Shown here in pieces: positions 1 to 7,798 of a DNA stretch of 37,786 bases. The DNA lies in the NCBI GenBank assembly GCA_023819035.1, contig JAMWCL010000008.1, forward strand, positions 1 to 37,786, read 5' to 3'. Origin of the DNA: Candidatus Omnitrophota bacterium. GTDB lineage: Bacteria; Omnitrophota; Gorgyraeia; Gygaellales; Profunditerraquicolaceae. The translations under genes were made by a program, and so were the position numbers. Under the pieces are notes generated by a model. It was not told the DNA's origin, did not search any database, and saw only the letters and a program-made list of their open reading frames with translations. How positions within the stretch are numbered: the stretch's first letter is position 1; each line of letters begins with the position of its first letter.

Positions 1-252
1 CAGGATGAGTTTTACCATACGCTTAACTACTATGATTTTCCTAAAGAAGTGCGCTCTGCCATATCAACTACGAATCACCCGAAACGTTTCCTTGAGGAGA
101 TACGCCGGCATATTAAGATACAAGGCTACTTTAAAAACGAAAGGAGCCTTAATCTTTGGATTTTTGGGCTCATTAAATATATAAACCTAAACCCAATTCA
201 ACAACCTAACAGCTATGCTTTAAAGCAAAAGTGCGAAATATTGCTTGCTTAA
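1..252 (+). mobile_element. IS256/Mutator-family transposase, 3' end only
   Basis: The frame is open from the first base of the window to the TAA at 250-252, giving 83 residues of a protein whose start lies to the left. The segment around FPKEVRSAISTTN, followed by a basic helix with EIRRHIKIQGYF and NERSLNLWIFGLI, matches the conserved C-terminal part of IS256/Mutator transposases (family pattern: (F/Y)PxEVRxxIxTTNxIE, then xxxRxxxKxxGxFPNxxS). The usual Asn-Ala/Pro-Ile-Glu after TTN reads N-H-P-K here, so the copy may be divergent. Whether the element is intact cannot be judged, because its left part is outside the window. No terminal inverted repeat could be fixed. Confidence 0.8.
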
Positions 253-256
253 CTGG

Positions 257-293
257 TAACATCTTTTTATTTTAATTTTTATCAGAGATGTTA
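257..293. repeat. 8-bp perfect inverted repeat in a T-rich spacer
   Basis: TAACATCT at 257-264 is the exact reverse complement of AGATGTTA at 286-293, with a 21-base T-rich loop between. It lies between the transposase stop and the -10 box of the tRNA promoter. It could be an operator-like palindrome, a weak hairpin after the transposase or part of the element's end. No T-run follows the second arm, so it is not a typical intrinsic terminator. Confidence 0.35.
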
Positions 294-299
294 TATAAT
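294..299 (+). promoter_or_regulatory. -10 box, probable tRNA-Thr promoter
   Basis: A perfect TATAAT at 294-299 sits 15 bases before the tRNA, a normal distance for a short tRNA leader. No good -35 hexamer is seen 16-18 bases upstream; the stretch there is only T-rich. Confidence 0.5.
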
Positions 300-314
300 A
301 TGGTAAATATTATT

Positions 315-386
315 GCCGATGTAGCTCAATGGTAGAGCAAGTGTTTCGTAAACACTAGGTTGAGGGTTCAAATCCCTCCGTCGGCT
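315..386 (+). tRNA. tRNA-Thr (anticodon CGU)
   Basis: A full cloverleaf can be drawn. The acceptor stem is 315-321 with 379-385 (one T-G pair) and the discriminator T is at 386. The D arm contains AGCTCAATGGTAGAGC. The anticodon stem is AGTGT/ACACT (340-344 with 352-356) around the loop TTCGTAA, which puts the anticodon CGT at 347-349 and reads the codon ACG. The T arm is GAGGG/CCCTC around TTCAAAT. No CCA is encoded. The gene lies directly upstream of the MFS gene and next to a transposase fragment, a common location for integration. Confidence 0.95.
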
Positions 387-397
387 TAATAATTTAT

Positions 398-1651
398 ATG
401 GCTAAATTTAGTAAGATTCTTAAAAATCCTAATTTCTTTTTTCTCTGGTTTGGTCAGATTGTTTCCCAAATCGGAGATAGGCTTGGTCAGATGGCTTTGA
501 TTGCCTTTGTTTATGAGCGTAGCCCGGGGTCGGCCTTAGAGATTGCCAAGATCCTCTCTTTTACAATAATCCCTGTGTTTTTGATTGGTCCGATTGCGGG
601 TGTCTATGTAGATCGGTGGGATAGGAGGCGGACGATGTATATTTGCGATTTTTTAAGGATGATTTTAATGCTTATCATTCCGCTTTTTCTATTTTATCTT
701 AAGACGATGATATGGACTTACATAATTGTTTTTTTTATTTACTGTATTGGAAGGTTTTTTGTTCCGGCAAAATTATCCATAATTCCTGAGTTGGTTAAAA
801 AGGATGAGATATTAATTGCTAATTCCTTAGTGCATACCACCGGGATGATCGCGGCTATCTTGGGTTTTGGCCTGAGCGGTTTAATTGTGGAGTGGCTTGG
901 GGCAAGAAGCGGTTTTTATCTGGATGCCTTAAGTTTTTTTGTCTCTGCCTTCCTGATTTTTCTTATTGCAAAAAAATCCGCCTTACACTTAGATATGAAA
1001 ACCTTAGGTAAAGATCTGATAAAGGTAATTAGAAAGTCTATATTTCAGGAGATAAAGGAAGGGGTTTTATATTTAACAAGGAAGAAGGATATTCGATTTA
1101 TATTGGATATTATCTTTATTCTTTGGTCAGCTTTGGGAGCAGTCTATGTGGTCTTTATTAGCTTTGTCCAGAAGACCTTAGGCTCAGCAACCAAGGATTT
1201 AGGAATTTTGATTATGTTTTTAGGTTTAGGTTTATTTTTAGGCTCATTAGTATATGGTCGTTTTGGCCAGAGGTTTTCTCCTTATAAGATAATCTTTGCC
1301 TCTTTATTTTTAAGTGGTATAATGTTGATTGTTTTTGCCTTAGGGATTTATTGGTATCCATATCTTTATTTTGCTTCTTTTCTTTCTTTCTTTTTAGGAT
1401 TGATTATTTCACCGATTATGATTGCCTCTAATACCATTGTGCACCATGTGGCAGAAGGTGATATGCTTGGAAGGGTTTTTAGTTCTTTGGAGATAGTGAT
1501 GCATCTTGGTTTTTTGATATTTATGTTTATAAGTAGTCTACTGGCAGAAAAGTTTTCTTGCCTTTTTATTCTAATTGCAGTGGGTTTCATCTTTACCCTC
1601 TTAGGATTAATAAACTTGATTTCTCAGCGTAAGATTCAATGGTTAGATTAG
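398..1651 (+). CDS. MFS transporter, exporter-like (MFS_3/EntS type)
   Basis: A 417-residue integral membrane protein with about 12 hydrophobic segments. It carries the MFS motif A in the loop between helices 2 and 3 (residues 65-78, GPIAGVYVDRWDRR), the hallmark of the major facilitator superfamily. The opening (F-x-x-L-W-x-G-Q-x-V-S-x-x-G-D) is typical of the MFS_3 group, which includes enterobactin and macrolide exporters. The substrate is unknown. The start lies only 11 bases after the tRNA and has no visible Shine-Dalgarno sequence, so the message is probably read through from the tRNA promoter. Its 3' end overlaps rnfC by 13 bases, which suggests co-transcription with the Rnf genes. Family assignment is firm; function is not. 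Confidence 0.85.
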   Translation: MAKFSKILKNPNFFFLWFGQIVSQIGDRLGQMALIAFVYERSPGSALEIAKILSFTIIPVFLIGPIAGVYVDRWDRRRTMYICDFLRMILMLIIPLFLFYLKTMIWTYIIVFFIYCIGRFFVPAKLSIIPELVKKDEILIANSLVHTTGMIAAILGFGLSGLIVEWLGARSGFYLDALSFFVSAFLIFLIAKKSALHLDMKTLGKDLIKVIRKSIFQEIKEGVLYLTRKKDIRFILDIIFILWSALGAVYVVFISFVQKTLGSATKDLGILIMFLGLGLFLGSLVYGRFGQRFSPYKIIFASLFLSGIMLIVFALGIYWYPYLYFASFLSFFLGLIISPIMIASNTIVHHVAEGDMLGRVFSSLEIVMHLGFLIFMFISSLLAEKFSCLFILIAVGFIFTLLGLINLISQRKIQWLD

Positions 1652-2910
1652 ATAAGAATAAATCTTTTACTGAAGATAAATCTATCGAAAGTTTACCTTT
1701 ACCTGAAAAGGTTTTCATTCCTTTAATTCAACATATAGGTAGACCCGCCACTCCCCAAGTAAGGATAGGTGATTTGGTATACTTAGGCCAGAAGCTTGCC
1801 AGCAGTTCTTCTACTATTTCTACTTCGGTTCATACTTCTGTCTCGGGCAGGATTGTTTCCCTTCAGGATTGGCCACATCCGGTTTTAGGAAAGGCTAGGA
1901 CAATAGTAATTGAGAATGATAAAAAAGATACCTCTCTTTTTACCCCACGCAGTCATGAACAGATAGACCGATTAACTCCCGAGGAGATACGCGGTATTGT
2001 TTTTGAGGCGGGGATTGTGGGGATGGGAGGGGCAGGATTCCCTACCCATATAAAGCTTAACCCTCCTAAATCTATAGATACCTTAATTATTAACGGTGCG
2101 GAGTGCGAACCCTATTTAACCGGTGATTATCGTTTAATGGTGGAAAAAACTAAAGAGATCCTTAAAGGCATAGAATTAATCTCAAGATGTTTAAGAGCAA
2201 AGGATGTATTTATTGCTATAGAGGATGATAAACCTGAAGCAATAAAGGCATTTAATCATGGATTATGTAATACGGGCTACGGGCTACGCATATTAAGATC
2301 GTATTACCCTCAAGGAGGAGAAAAGCAATTAATTAAGAATATCTTAGGCAAGGAGGTTCCCACAGGTAAACTTCCCTTTGATGTGGGGGTAGTGGTACAT
2401 AATGTAGCCACTGCGTTTGCTATCTACGAGGCAGTTTACTTTAATAAGCCTTTATATGAGCGCGTAGTCACAGTCACCGGCAATTGCCTTAACAATCCCA
2501 AGAATCTTTTAGTGCGTATAGGTACCCCTATCAGAGAATTGATAGATTTTTGTGGACCATTACAGAAACAGCCATTTAAGATTATCATTGGTGGCCCGAT
2601 GATGGGAATCGCCCAATATACGGATGATGTACCGGTAATAAAGACAACTACCGCAGTTATTCTTTTAGATAGGGAAGAAGCAGCTTTAAATGAGGAAAAA
2701 CCCTGTATCCGCTGCGGTGCCTGTGTAAAGGAATGCCCTATGGGACTTATGCCATGTTTGATAAATCTTGTTTCTCAAAAAGGCCTTTGGTTTAAAGCAG
2801 AGGAATTGGGTGCAATGGATTGTATTGAGTGCGGTCTATGTAGCTATGTCTGTCCGGCAAAGAGAAGGTTAGTTCAATCTATAAAGAGAGCAAAATTAGA
2901 AATAAGATGA
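1639..2910 (+). CDS. rnfC: Rnf complex subunit C (electron transport complex, NADH-side subunit)
   Basis: 423 residues. RnfC is the peripheral NADH/FMN-binding subunit of the membrane Rnf complex, which couples ferredoxin:NAD+ electron transfer to ion translocation. Visible features are the N-terminal barrel-sandwich/lipoyl-like region (HIGRPATPQVRIGDLVYLGQ), the flavin/NADH-binding glycine motif (VGMGGAGFPTHIK) followed by INGAECEPYLTGDYR, and two [4Fe-4S] ligand sets near the C-terminus (CIRCGACVKECP from residue 356 and CIECGLCSYVCP from residue 395). It is shorter than proteobacterial RnfC, lacking the long Ala-rich tail, as in clostridial versions. It is the first gene of a tight operon; the stop overlaps the start of rnfG by 4 bases. 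Confidence 0.95.
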   Translation: MVRLDKNKSFTEDKSIESLPLPEKVFIPLIQHIGRPATPQVRIGDLVYLGQKLASSSSTISTSVHTSVSGRIVSLQDWPHPVLGKARTIVIENDKKDTSLFTPRSHEQIDRLTPEEIRGIVFEAGIVGMGGAGFPTHIKLNPPKSIDTLIINGAECEPYLTGDYRLMVEKTKEILKGIELISRCLRAKDVFIAIEDDKPEAIKAFNHGLCNTGYGLRILRSYYPQGGEKQLIKNILGKEVPTGKLPFDVGVVVHNVATAFAIYEAVYFNKPLYERVVTVTGNCLNNPKNLLVRIGTPIRELIDFCGPLQKQPFKIIIGGPMMGIAQYTDDVPVIKTTTAVILLDREEAALNEEKPCIRCGACVKECPMGLMPCLINLVSQKGLWFKAEELGAMDCIECGLCSYVCPAKRRLVQSIKRAKLEIR

Positions 2911-3428
2911 AACAGGTCTTGCCTTATGGTCTGATTTTGGCGTTTATCTGTACGGTTAGTGCATTAGCTTTAGCAGGGGTAAATTATCTGACTAGACCGA
3001 AAATCATTGCCCAGATGGAAAAAGAAGAAAGGCAGAGTTTAAAAGAACTTCTTCCGGAGGCAAAAGAATTTGCACTGGCAAAACTTAAAGAAGACAGTCT
3101 TTATAAGGCTTATAACCGAAAAGGAGATTTTTTTGCGGTAGTCTTTAAAACAAAAGCTAAAGGCTATTCCAGTAATATTGAGATATTAGTAGCGATGACA
3201 AAGGAGGGTAAGATCTTAGCCGTTAAGATATTAAGTCAGAATGAAACACCTGGTTTGGGCACATTGATAATTGAGCCAGAATTTAGGAATCAGTTTATAA
3301 ATAAGTGGAGTTTTGAATTAGATAAAATCGAGGCAATTACAGGAGCAACTATATCTTCGAAGGCAGTAATTGATTCTGTAAGAGAAAAATCTGTTTCCAT
3401 AGCTTCCCTAATTAAAGATGAAAAATAG
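2907..3428 (+). CDS. rnfG: Rnf complex subunit G (flavinylated)
   Basis: 173 residues with an N-terminal membrane anchor (about residues 6-27) and a periplasmic FMN-binding domain. The covalent-FMN motif is TGATISS at residues 145-151; by analogy with the NqrC/RnfG motif (S/T)GA(T/S)x(S/T), the acceptor would be Ser150, modified by ApbE, whose gene is not in this window. The motif ETPGLGT at about residues 112-118 is also typical. RnfG sits between rnfC and rnfD here, whereas the best known anaerobe order is C-D-G-E-A-B. The 3' end overlaps rnfD by 11 bases. Confidence 0.93.
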   Translation: MKQVLPYGLILAFICTVSALALAGVNYLTRPKIIAQMEKEERQSLKELLPEAKEFALAKLKEDSLYKAYNRKGDFFAVVFKTKAKGYSSNIEILVAMTKEGKILAVKILSQNETPGLGTLIIEPEFRNQFINKWSFELDKIEAITGATISSKAVIDSVREKSVSIASLIKDEK

Positions 3429-4356
3429 ACTTATTGTTAGTCCATCTCCCCACATATATAAAGATGAATCAGTAGAAAGGATCATGTGGATGGTTATCTT
3501 AAGCTTGGTACCAGCAGGTATAGCAGGGATAATTATCTTTGGGATAAAGGCATTCAAGGTAATCTTTTTAGGGATTGTTTCAGCAGTAAGTAGTGAATGG
3601 CTTTTACAGAGATTAACTAAAAAAAAGATTACTATTTCCGATGGAAGCGCCTTTCTTACAGGGTTATTACTTTCCTATACTTTACCTTCTGATATTCCCT
3701 TCTGGATACCTATTTTGGGTTCTTTTTTTGCGATTAGTATAGGTAAACAAATCTTTGGTGGTTTGGGACAGAATATCTTTAACCCTGCCTTGGTAGGAAG
3801 GATATTCTTGGTTGCTTCCTGGCCAAGATATATTACACACTTCATTCCTCCTTTAGGTTACGATGCAGTGACCTCTGCTACCCCCTTAGCTTTACTTAAA
3901 AGACAGGAAATCTTTGAGCAGTTTTCTTATATAGATCTCTTTTTAGGTAAGAAACCCGGCTGTATTGGTGAGGTTTGTGTTTTAGCTCTACTTTTGGGAG
4001 CCATATTTTTACTTATGCGGGGTTATATCAGTTGGCATATACCTATAACTTATATCACCACTGTAGCTTTATTTACCTATGTATTTGGTGCAAAAGGATT
4101 ATTTAGGGGGGATTGGTTATTTAATATTTTATCTGGCGGGCTTATCTTGGGTGCGTTCTTTATGGCTACAGATTATGTTACCTCTCCATTAACCCATAAA
4201 GGACAGATTATCTTTGGGATAGGCTGTGGTTTAATTACCGCGGTAATTAGGCTCTGGGGAGGTAACCCCGAAGGGGTTAATTATTCAATTCTGATAATGA
4301 ATGCCTTTACTCCCATAATTGACCGTTATACCAAAAATAGAATCTATGGAAGATGA
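3418..4356 (+). CDS. rnfD: Rnf complex subunit D (flavinylated membrane subunit)
   Basis: 312 residues with about nine hydrophobic segments. RnfD is an integral membrane subunit carrying covalent FMN on a periplasm-facing loop. The motif VTSATPLA (residues 151-158) places the probable flavinylated threonine at Thr155. The N-terminal SPSPH element, the GLGQNIFNPALVGR segment and the C-terminal GGNPEGVNYSILIMNAFTPIID stretch are classic RnfD/NqrB features. It overlaps rnfE by 4 bases. Confidence 0.94.
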   Translation: MKNRLIVSPSPHIYKDESVERIMWMVILSLVPAGIAGIIIFGIKAFKVIFLGIVSAVSSEWLLQRLTKKKITISDGSAFLTGLLLSYTLPSDIPFWIPILGSFFAISIGKQIFGGLGQNIFNPALVGRIFLVASWPRYITHFIPPLGYDAVTSATPLALLKRQEIFEQFSYIDLFLGKKPGCIGEVCVLALLLGAIFLLMRGYISWHIPITYITTVALFTYVFGAKGLFRGDWLFNILSGGLILGAFFMATDYVTSPLTHKGQIIFGIGCGLITAVIRLWGGNPEGVNYSILIMNAFTPIIDRYTKNRIYGR

Positions 4357-4946
4357 AAAAATTTTTTAAAGAATTTTCAAAAGGAATCTTTAAAGAAAAT
4401 CCTACCTTTGTTTTAGCTTTAGGTTTATGCCCTACCTTAGCAGTCTCGGTATCTTTACTGAATGGTTTAGGTATGGGTATTGCAGCTACCTTTGTGCTTT
4501 TGGGTTCCAATATTATTATTTCTTTAATAAGAAATTTTATTCCTGAAAAAATACGCATTCCTTGTTTTATCGTCGTGATCGCTACTTTTGTTACGGTGGT
4601 AGAAATGTTGATGAAGGCATATAGTCCTGGCCTGGATCGCGCCTTAGGGATATATATTCCTTTAATTGTTGTTAATTGCATTGTCTTAGGAAGGGCAGAA
4701 GCCTATGCCTCAAAAAATAATGTTTTTAATTCTTTATCTGATGCCTTAGGGATGGGGATAGGATTTATCTGGGCACTTCTTTTAATCTCAGGTATAAGGG
4801 AATTCTTAGGAAGCGGTAAACTTTATGGATATAAACTTATAAAAGGATTTAAACCACCAGCTATATTTATCTTGCCTGCGGGTGCGCTTTTGGTGATCGG
4901 GCTTCTCTTGGGGTTCTTTAGCCTCTTAAAGGAGAAAAGAAAATGA
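4353..4946 (+). CDS. rnfE: Rnf complex subunit E
   Basis: 197 residues with six predicted transmembrane helices. The N-terminus (FSKGIFKENPTFVLALGLCP) and the segment AYSPGLDRALGIYIPLIVVN followed by C-I-V-L-G-R-A-E are diagnostic of RnfE/NqrD. RnfE pairs with RnfA in the membrane; conserved Cys residues in both (here in GLCP and VNCI) ligate a shared iron-sulfur centre within the membrane in solved Rnf/Nqr structures. It overlaps rnfA by 4 bases (ATGA). Confidence 0.94.
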   Translation: MKKFFKEFSKGIFKENPTFVLALGLCPTLAVSVSLLNGLGMGIAATFVLLGSNIIISLIRNFIPEKIRIPCFIVVIATFVTVVEMLMKAYSPGLDRALGIYIPLIVVNCIVLGRAEAYASKNNVFNSLSDALGMGIGFIWALLLISGIREFLGSGKLYGYKLIKGFKPPAIFILPAGALLVIGLLLGFFSLLKEKRK

Positions 4947-5551
4947 ATATTGCTCAGATTCTTTCTATATTTATTTCTTCTGTATTTCTTTATAATGTGA
5001 TTCTTTCGCGCTTCTTAGGGCTTTGTTCATTTTTTGCTATCTCCAAAGAGACAAAGCCTGCTTTGGCGATGAGTTTAGCGGTGATGTTTGTAATTACCAC
5101 TTCTTCAATAATTACCTGGCTTCTTTATCGTTTTTTATTAGTTCCTTTTAATCTAACCTATTTACGTACCATTTCTTTTATTCTGGTAATTGCTAGTTTT
5201 GTGCAGTTTGTGGAGATGGCGGTACGCAAGATAAGCCCCTCTATGTATAGGGTCTTTGGGATTTATCTTCCTCTTATCACTGTAAACTGTGCGGTTTTAG
5301 GGGTAGCGGTATTAAATGTGGATATGTTTTTTGTGGATGGCAAAGCTATACCCGGAAGCCTCTTTTATTCATTATTCCAAGGTATATGTGTGGGCTTAGG
5401 TTATACCTTAGCCATGCTTTTGATGTCAGGAATTAGAGAAAGATTGGAGTTAGTCCAGATTCCTCGATCAGTAAAGGACCTTCCCATCGCATTTATTATT
5501 GCTAGCATTATGGGTTTAAGTTTTATGGGATTTAGTGGATTTAAATTCTAA
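4943..5551 (+). CDS. rnfA: Rnf complex subunit A
   Basis: 202 residues, six predicted transmembrane helices, a paralogue of RnfE. Recognisable blocks are VLSRFLGLCSFFAISK equivalent (NVILSRFLGLCSFFAIS at residues 19-35) and MYRVFGIYLPLITVNCAVLG, containing the two Cys that pair with those of RnfE. Length and helix pattern match the family. The TAA stop shares one base with the ATG of rnfB, so the two are translationally coupled. Confidence 0.94.
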   Translation: MNIAQILSIFISSVFLYNVILSRFLGLCSFFAISKETKPALAMSLAVMFVITTSSIITWLLYRFLLVPFNLTYLRTISFILVIASFVQFVEMAVRKISPSMYRVFGIYLPLITVNCAVLGVAVLNVDMFFVDGKAIPGSLFYSLFQGICVGLGYTLAMLLMSGIRERLELVQIPRSVKDLPIAFIIASIMGLSFMGFSGFKF

Positions 5552-6339
5552 TGGAGATTTTAATTCCGGTTTTAGTTTTAGGCAGTTTGGGTTTGATATT
5601 TGGAATTAGTTTAGCATTTGCTTCCCAGCGTCTTGCGGTAAAGTCAGATCCACGGTTAGAAAGAATCCAGACGCTTCTTCCCGGAGCAAATTGCGGAGCT
5701 TGTGGAAGTGCAGGATGCCTGGGTTTTGCGGAAAGGTTATTGGGTGGGCAGGTAGGTCTTGATGCTTGCCGGGTAACTGAGGAGAAGGCAAAGGCAGAGA
5801 TCGCTAAAATCTTGGGTAAAAAGATAGAAAGAAAGAGTAAAACAGTGGCTTTCCTACATTGCAATGGCGGAAGGAGGGTAAAGGATAGATTTATCTATTA
5901 TGGAATAGAGGATTGTGTGGCAGTAAATTTAATCTTAGCAGGACAGAAGGAATGCGGTTGGGGTTGTTTGGGATTTGGAACTTGTGTTGAGGTTTGTCCT
6001 TTTGGGGCAATTAGCATGGGAAAGGAAGTTTTACCAGTAGTAGATTTTGAAAAATGTAAGGGTTGCGGTAAATGTGTCCAGGTTTGTCCTAAGAAATTAT
6101 TTACCCTTATTCCCATCACCTCTAATGTATATGTTGCCTGTAGTAGTCATGATTTGGGTAAGGATACAAGAGAGGTCTGTACGGTAGGTTGTGTTGGTTG
6201 TAAAAGATGTCAAGAGGTTTGTCCGGTAGATGCGATAATAGTGATTGATAATCTGGCAACCATTGATTATAATAAATGCAATAATTGTGGTGAATGCGTT
6301 AGGGTTTGTCCAACAAAGGCAATATTGATAAGAAGATGA
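5551..6339 (+). CDS. rnfB: Rnf complex subunit B (polyferredoxin, ferredoxin-side subunit)
   Basis: 262 residues. One N-terminal membrane helix (about residues 3-22) is followed by the [4Fe-4S] domain with NCGACGSAGCLGFAE and a fourth Cys in ACRV. Four ferredoxin-type Cys clusters follow: ECGWGC...CVEVCP, CKGCGKCVQVCP, CVGCKRCQEVCP and CNNCGECVRVCP. RnfB is the probable entry point for electrons from reduced ferredoxin. The high cluster count matches RnfB of strict anaerobes rather than the shorter proteobacterial form. It closes the Rnf set, so all six subunits are present; its TGA overlaps the start of purN. Confidence 0.94.
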   Translation: MEILIPVLVLGSLGLIFGISLAFASQRLAVKSDPRLERIQTLLPGANCGACGSAGCLGFAERLLGGQVGLDACRVTEEKAKAEIAKILGKKIERKSKTVAFLHCNGGRRVKDRFIYYGIEDCVAVNLILAGQKECGWGCLGFGTCVEVCPFGAISMGKEVLPVVDFEKCKGCGKCVQVCPKKLFTLIPITSNVYVACSSHDLGKDTREVCTVGCVGCKRCQEVCPVDAIIVIDNLATIDYNKCNNCGECVRVCPTKAILIRR

Positions 6340-6935
6340 ATATCGCCATCTTTGCTTCAGGAAGGGGTACAAATTTTAGTGCCATCGCCCGCGCAATTAA
6401 GAAAGGAAAAATTAAGGCTAATCTATCTTTATTAATCTGTGATAATCCTAAAGCAAAGGTGATTGGGAAGGCAAAGAGACTAGGGATAAAGGTAGTTTTA
6501 GTAAATAGGGAGGATTTTAGCACAAAGAAAGACTTCGAGACAAAGATTATTGAATATTTAGAAAAAGAAAAGATAGATTTAATTGTTTTGGCAGGTTTTA
6601 TGCGCCTACTTTCTAAAGATTTTGTAGAAAGATTTAAAGACCACATTCTTAATATTCATCCTGCCCTCCTTCCTTCTTTTAAGGGAACCGAAGGAATAAA
6701 GGATGCTTTCGAATATGGTGTAAAGGTTACAGGAGTAACTGTGCATTTTGTAGACGAAAAGATGGATCAAGGTCCGATAATTTTACAGAGGGTAGTAAAA
6801 GTAAAAGAGGATGACACCTTAGAATCTTTAGAAAAGAAGATCCATAAGGTTGAACATAAGATTTATCCTGAAGCGATCCGTTTATTTATAGAAGGGAGAT
6901 TAAAGATAGAAGGAAGAAAGGTTAAGATTCTTTAA
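6336..6935 (+). CDS. purN: Phosphoribosylglycinamide formyltransferase
   Basis: 199 residues from the ATG at 6336, which overlaps the rnfB stop (ATGA); a start further upstream would add a non-homologous tail inside rnfB. The enzyme formylates GAR with 10-formyl-THF in purine synthesis. Visible motifs are the N-terminal phosphate-binding ASGRGTNFSAI, the active-site block ILNIHPALLPSFKG (Asn and His) and the catalytic Asp in GVTVHFVDEKMDQGPII. Its place at the end of the Rnf operon is odd for a purine gene and is likely just operon packing. It converges on the lipoprotein gene: the two stop codons share the palindrome TTAA at 6932-6935. Confidence 0.93.
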   Translation: MNIAIFASGRGTNFSAIARAIKKGKIKANLSLLICDNPKAKVIGKAKRLGIKVVLVNREDFSTKKDFETKIIEYLEKEKIDLIVLAGFMRLLSKDFVERFKDHILNIHPALLPSFKGTEGIKDAFEYGVKVTGVTVHFVDEKMDQGPIILQRVVKVKEDDTLESLEKKIHKVEHKIYPEAIRLFIEGRLKIEGRKVKIL

Positions 6936-7798
6936 GGCATCGGTCTTGCCCATATCGCGGCATTACTGAGGATTATTTTACTTTCCGTAGTTAGGTCGAT
7001 TAATTCTACTGCTGAGAAATCCTTAAATTCATAAGTCTTTATACAATAAGTAATAATATCAAGGATCTTTTCTTTAATATCGATTGGTTGGGGGGGAGGT
7101 AGGATTTGCTTTATAGAATATTCAAATATAAATCTCTCATTAATAAATAACCCTTTAGACCTATCGACCTTAAAATATCTTTTCATCCCTTCGTCTTGAA
7201 ACCAGATACTTATCCTTTGAGCTATCTGTTCAGCAAGAAAATCGGGTAGATTAATATCATATAGTTCAAGGTGCCTTCCGTTTAAGTCTCCAATTGCCTC
7301 AGGTGCTAATTCTAATCGAATTACATATCTTCGATTTGCTTCTGTCCAGGGAATGTACTCCGCATAACTCTTTTTTATATCTAAGACATTACCGATAATC
7401 GTATAATCTAAACCTAGGTTTATATCCGAAGCTAAAAGGGCAAAGAATTCCGGTGCGTTATCTGAACTAATAATGATTCTGCCTACGGTAGTTAAGATAT
7501 TCCTTAATTTATTGAGAATCTCCTCATCAAAGATTTTATCTTGTTTTTCATAATCTTTATGTAATATTTTAAGCAAGGGAACATATACCCAGAGGGTATT
7601 ATTTAGTCTTTGTGTAATCACCTCAAGCCCGTATTCATTTTTACAGATTTCCTTTACTAAACGCGGTATATCTTCTTCTTTATAGGTAGGCTCAATTTGA
7701 TTTAAACATCCAGATAAAGATATAAAAAAGAGAAGAAAAAAAAGGCTAAAGGCAAGGACGACATTTACCAAATTCCTTAAAGATTGCTTCAATCTCAT
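6932..7798 (-). CDS. Putative lipoprotein of unknown function
   Basis: 288 residues. The N-terminus has basic residues, a strongly hydrophobic stretch (VVLAFSLFFLLFFI) and a lipobox-like LSGC ending at Cys31, so it is probably a lipid-anchored envelope protein. The rest is a soluble alpha/beta-looking domain with no recognised motif. A segment near residues 120-200 alternates like a beta-rich penicillin-binding-activator (LpoB-like) fold, but this is weak. The start overlaps the 3' end of the ftsH-like gene by 53 bases and has no good ribosome-binding site; a TTG nine codons later is possible. It is co-transcribed with the protease and may be its partner or substrate, which is inference only. 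Confidence 0.6.
   Translation of the reverse strand: MRLKQSLRNLVNVVLAFSLFFLLFFISLSGCLNQIEPTYKEEDIPRLVKEICKNEYGLEVITQRLNNTLWVYVPLLKILHKDYEKQDKIFDEEILNKLRNILTTVGRIIISSDNAPEFFALLASDINLGLDYTIIGNVLDIKKSYAEYIPWTEANRRYVIRLELAPEAIGDLNGRHLELYDINLPDFLAEQIAQRISIWFQDEGMKRYFKVDRSKGLFINERFIFEYSIKQILPPPQPIDIKEKILDIITYCIKTYEFKDFSAVELIDLTTESKIILSNAAIWARPMP

Noticed and set aside
6306-6335. A TTG start for purN 30 bases upstream of the ATG.
   Set aside because: The added residues lie inside the last RnfB cluster region and do not match PurN, which should begin directly with the INIAIFASGRGTN-type strand.
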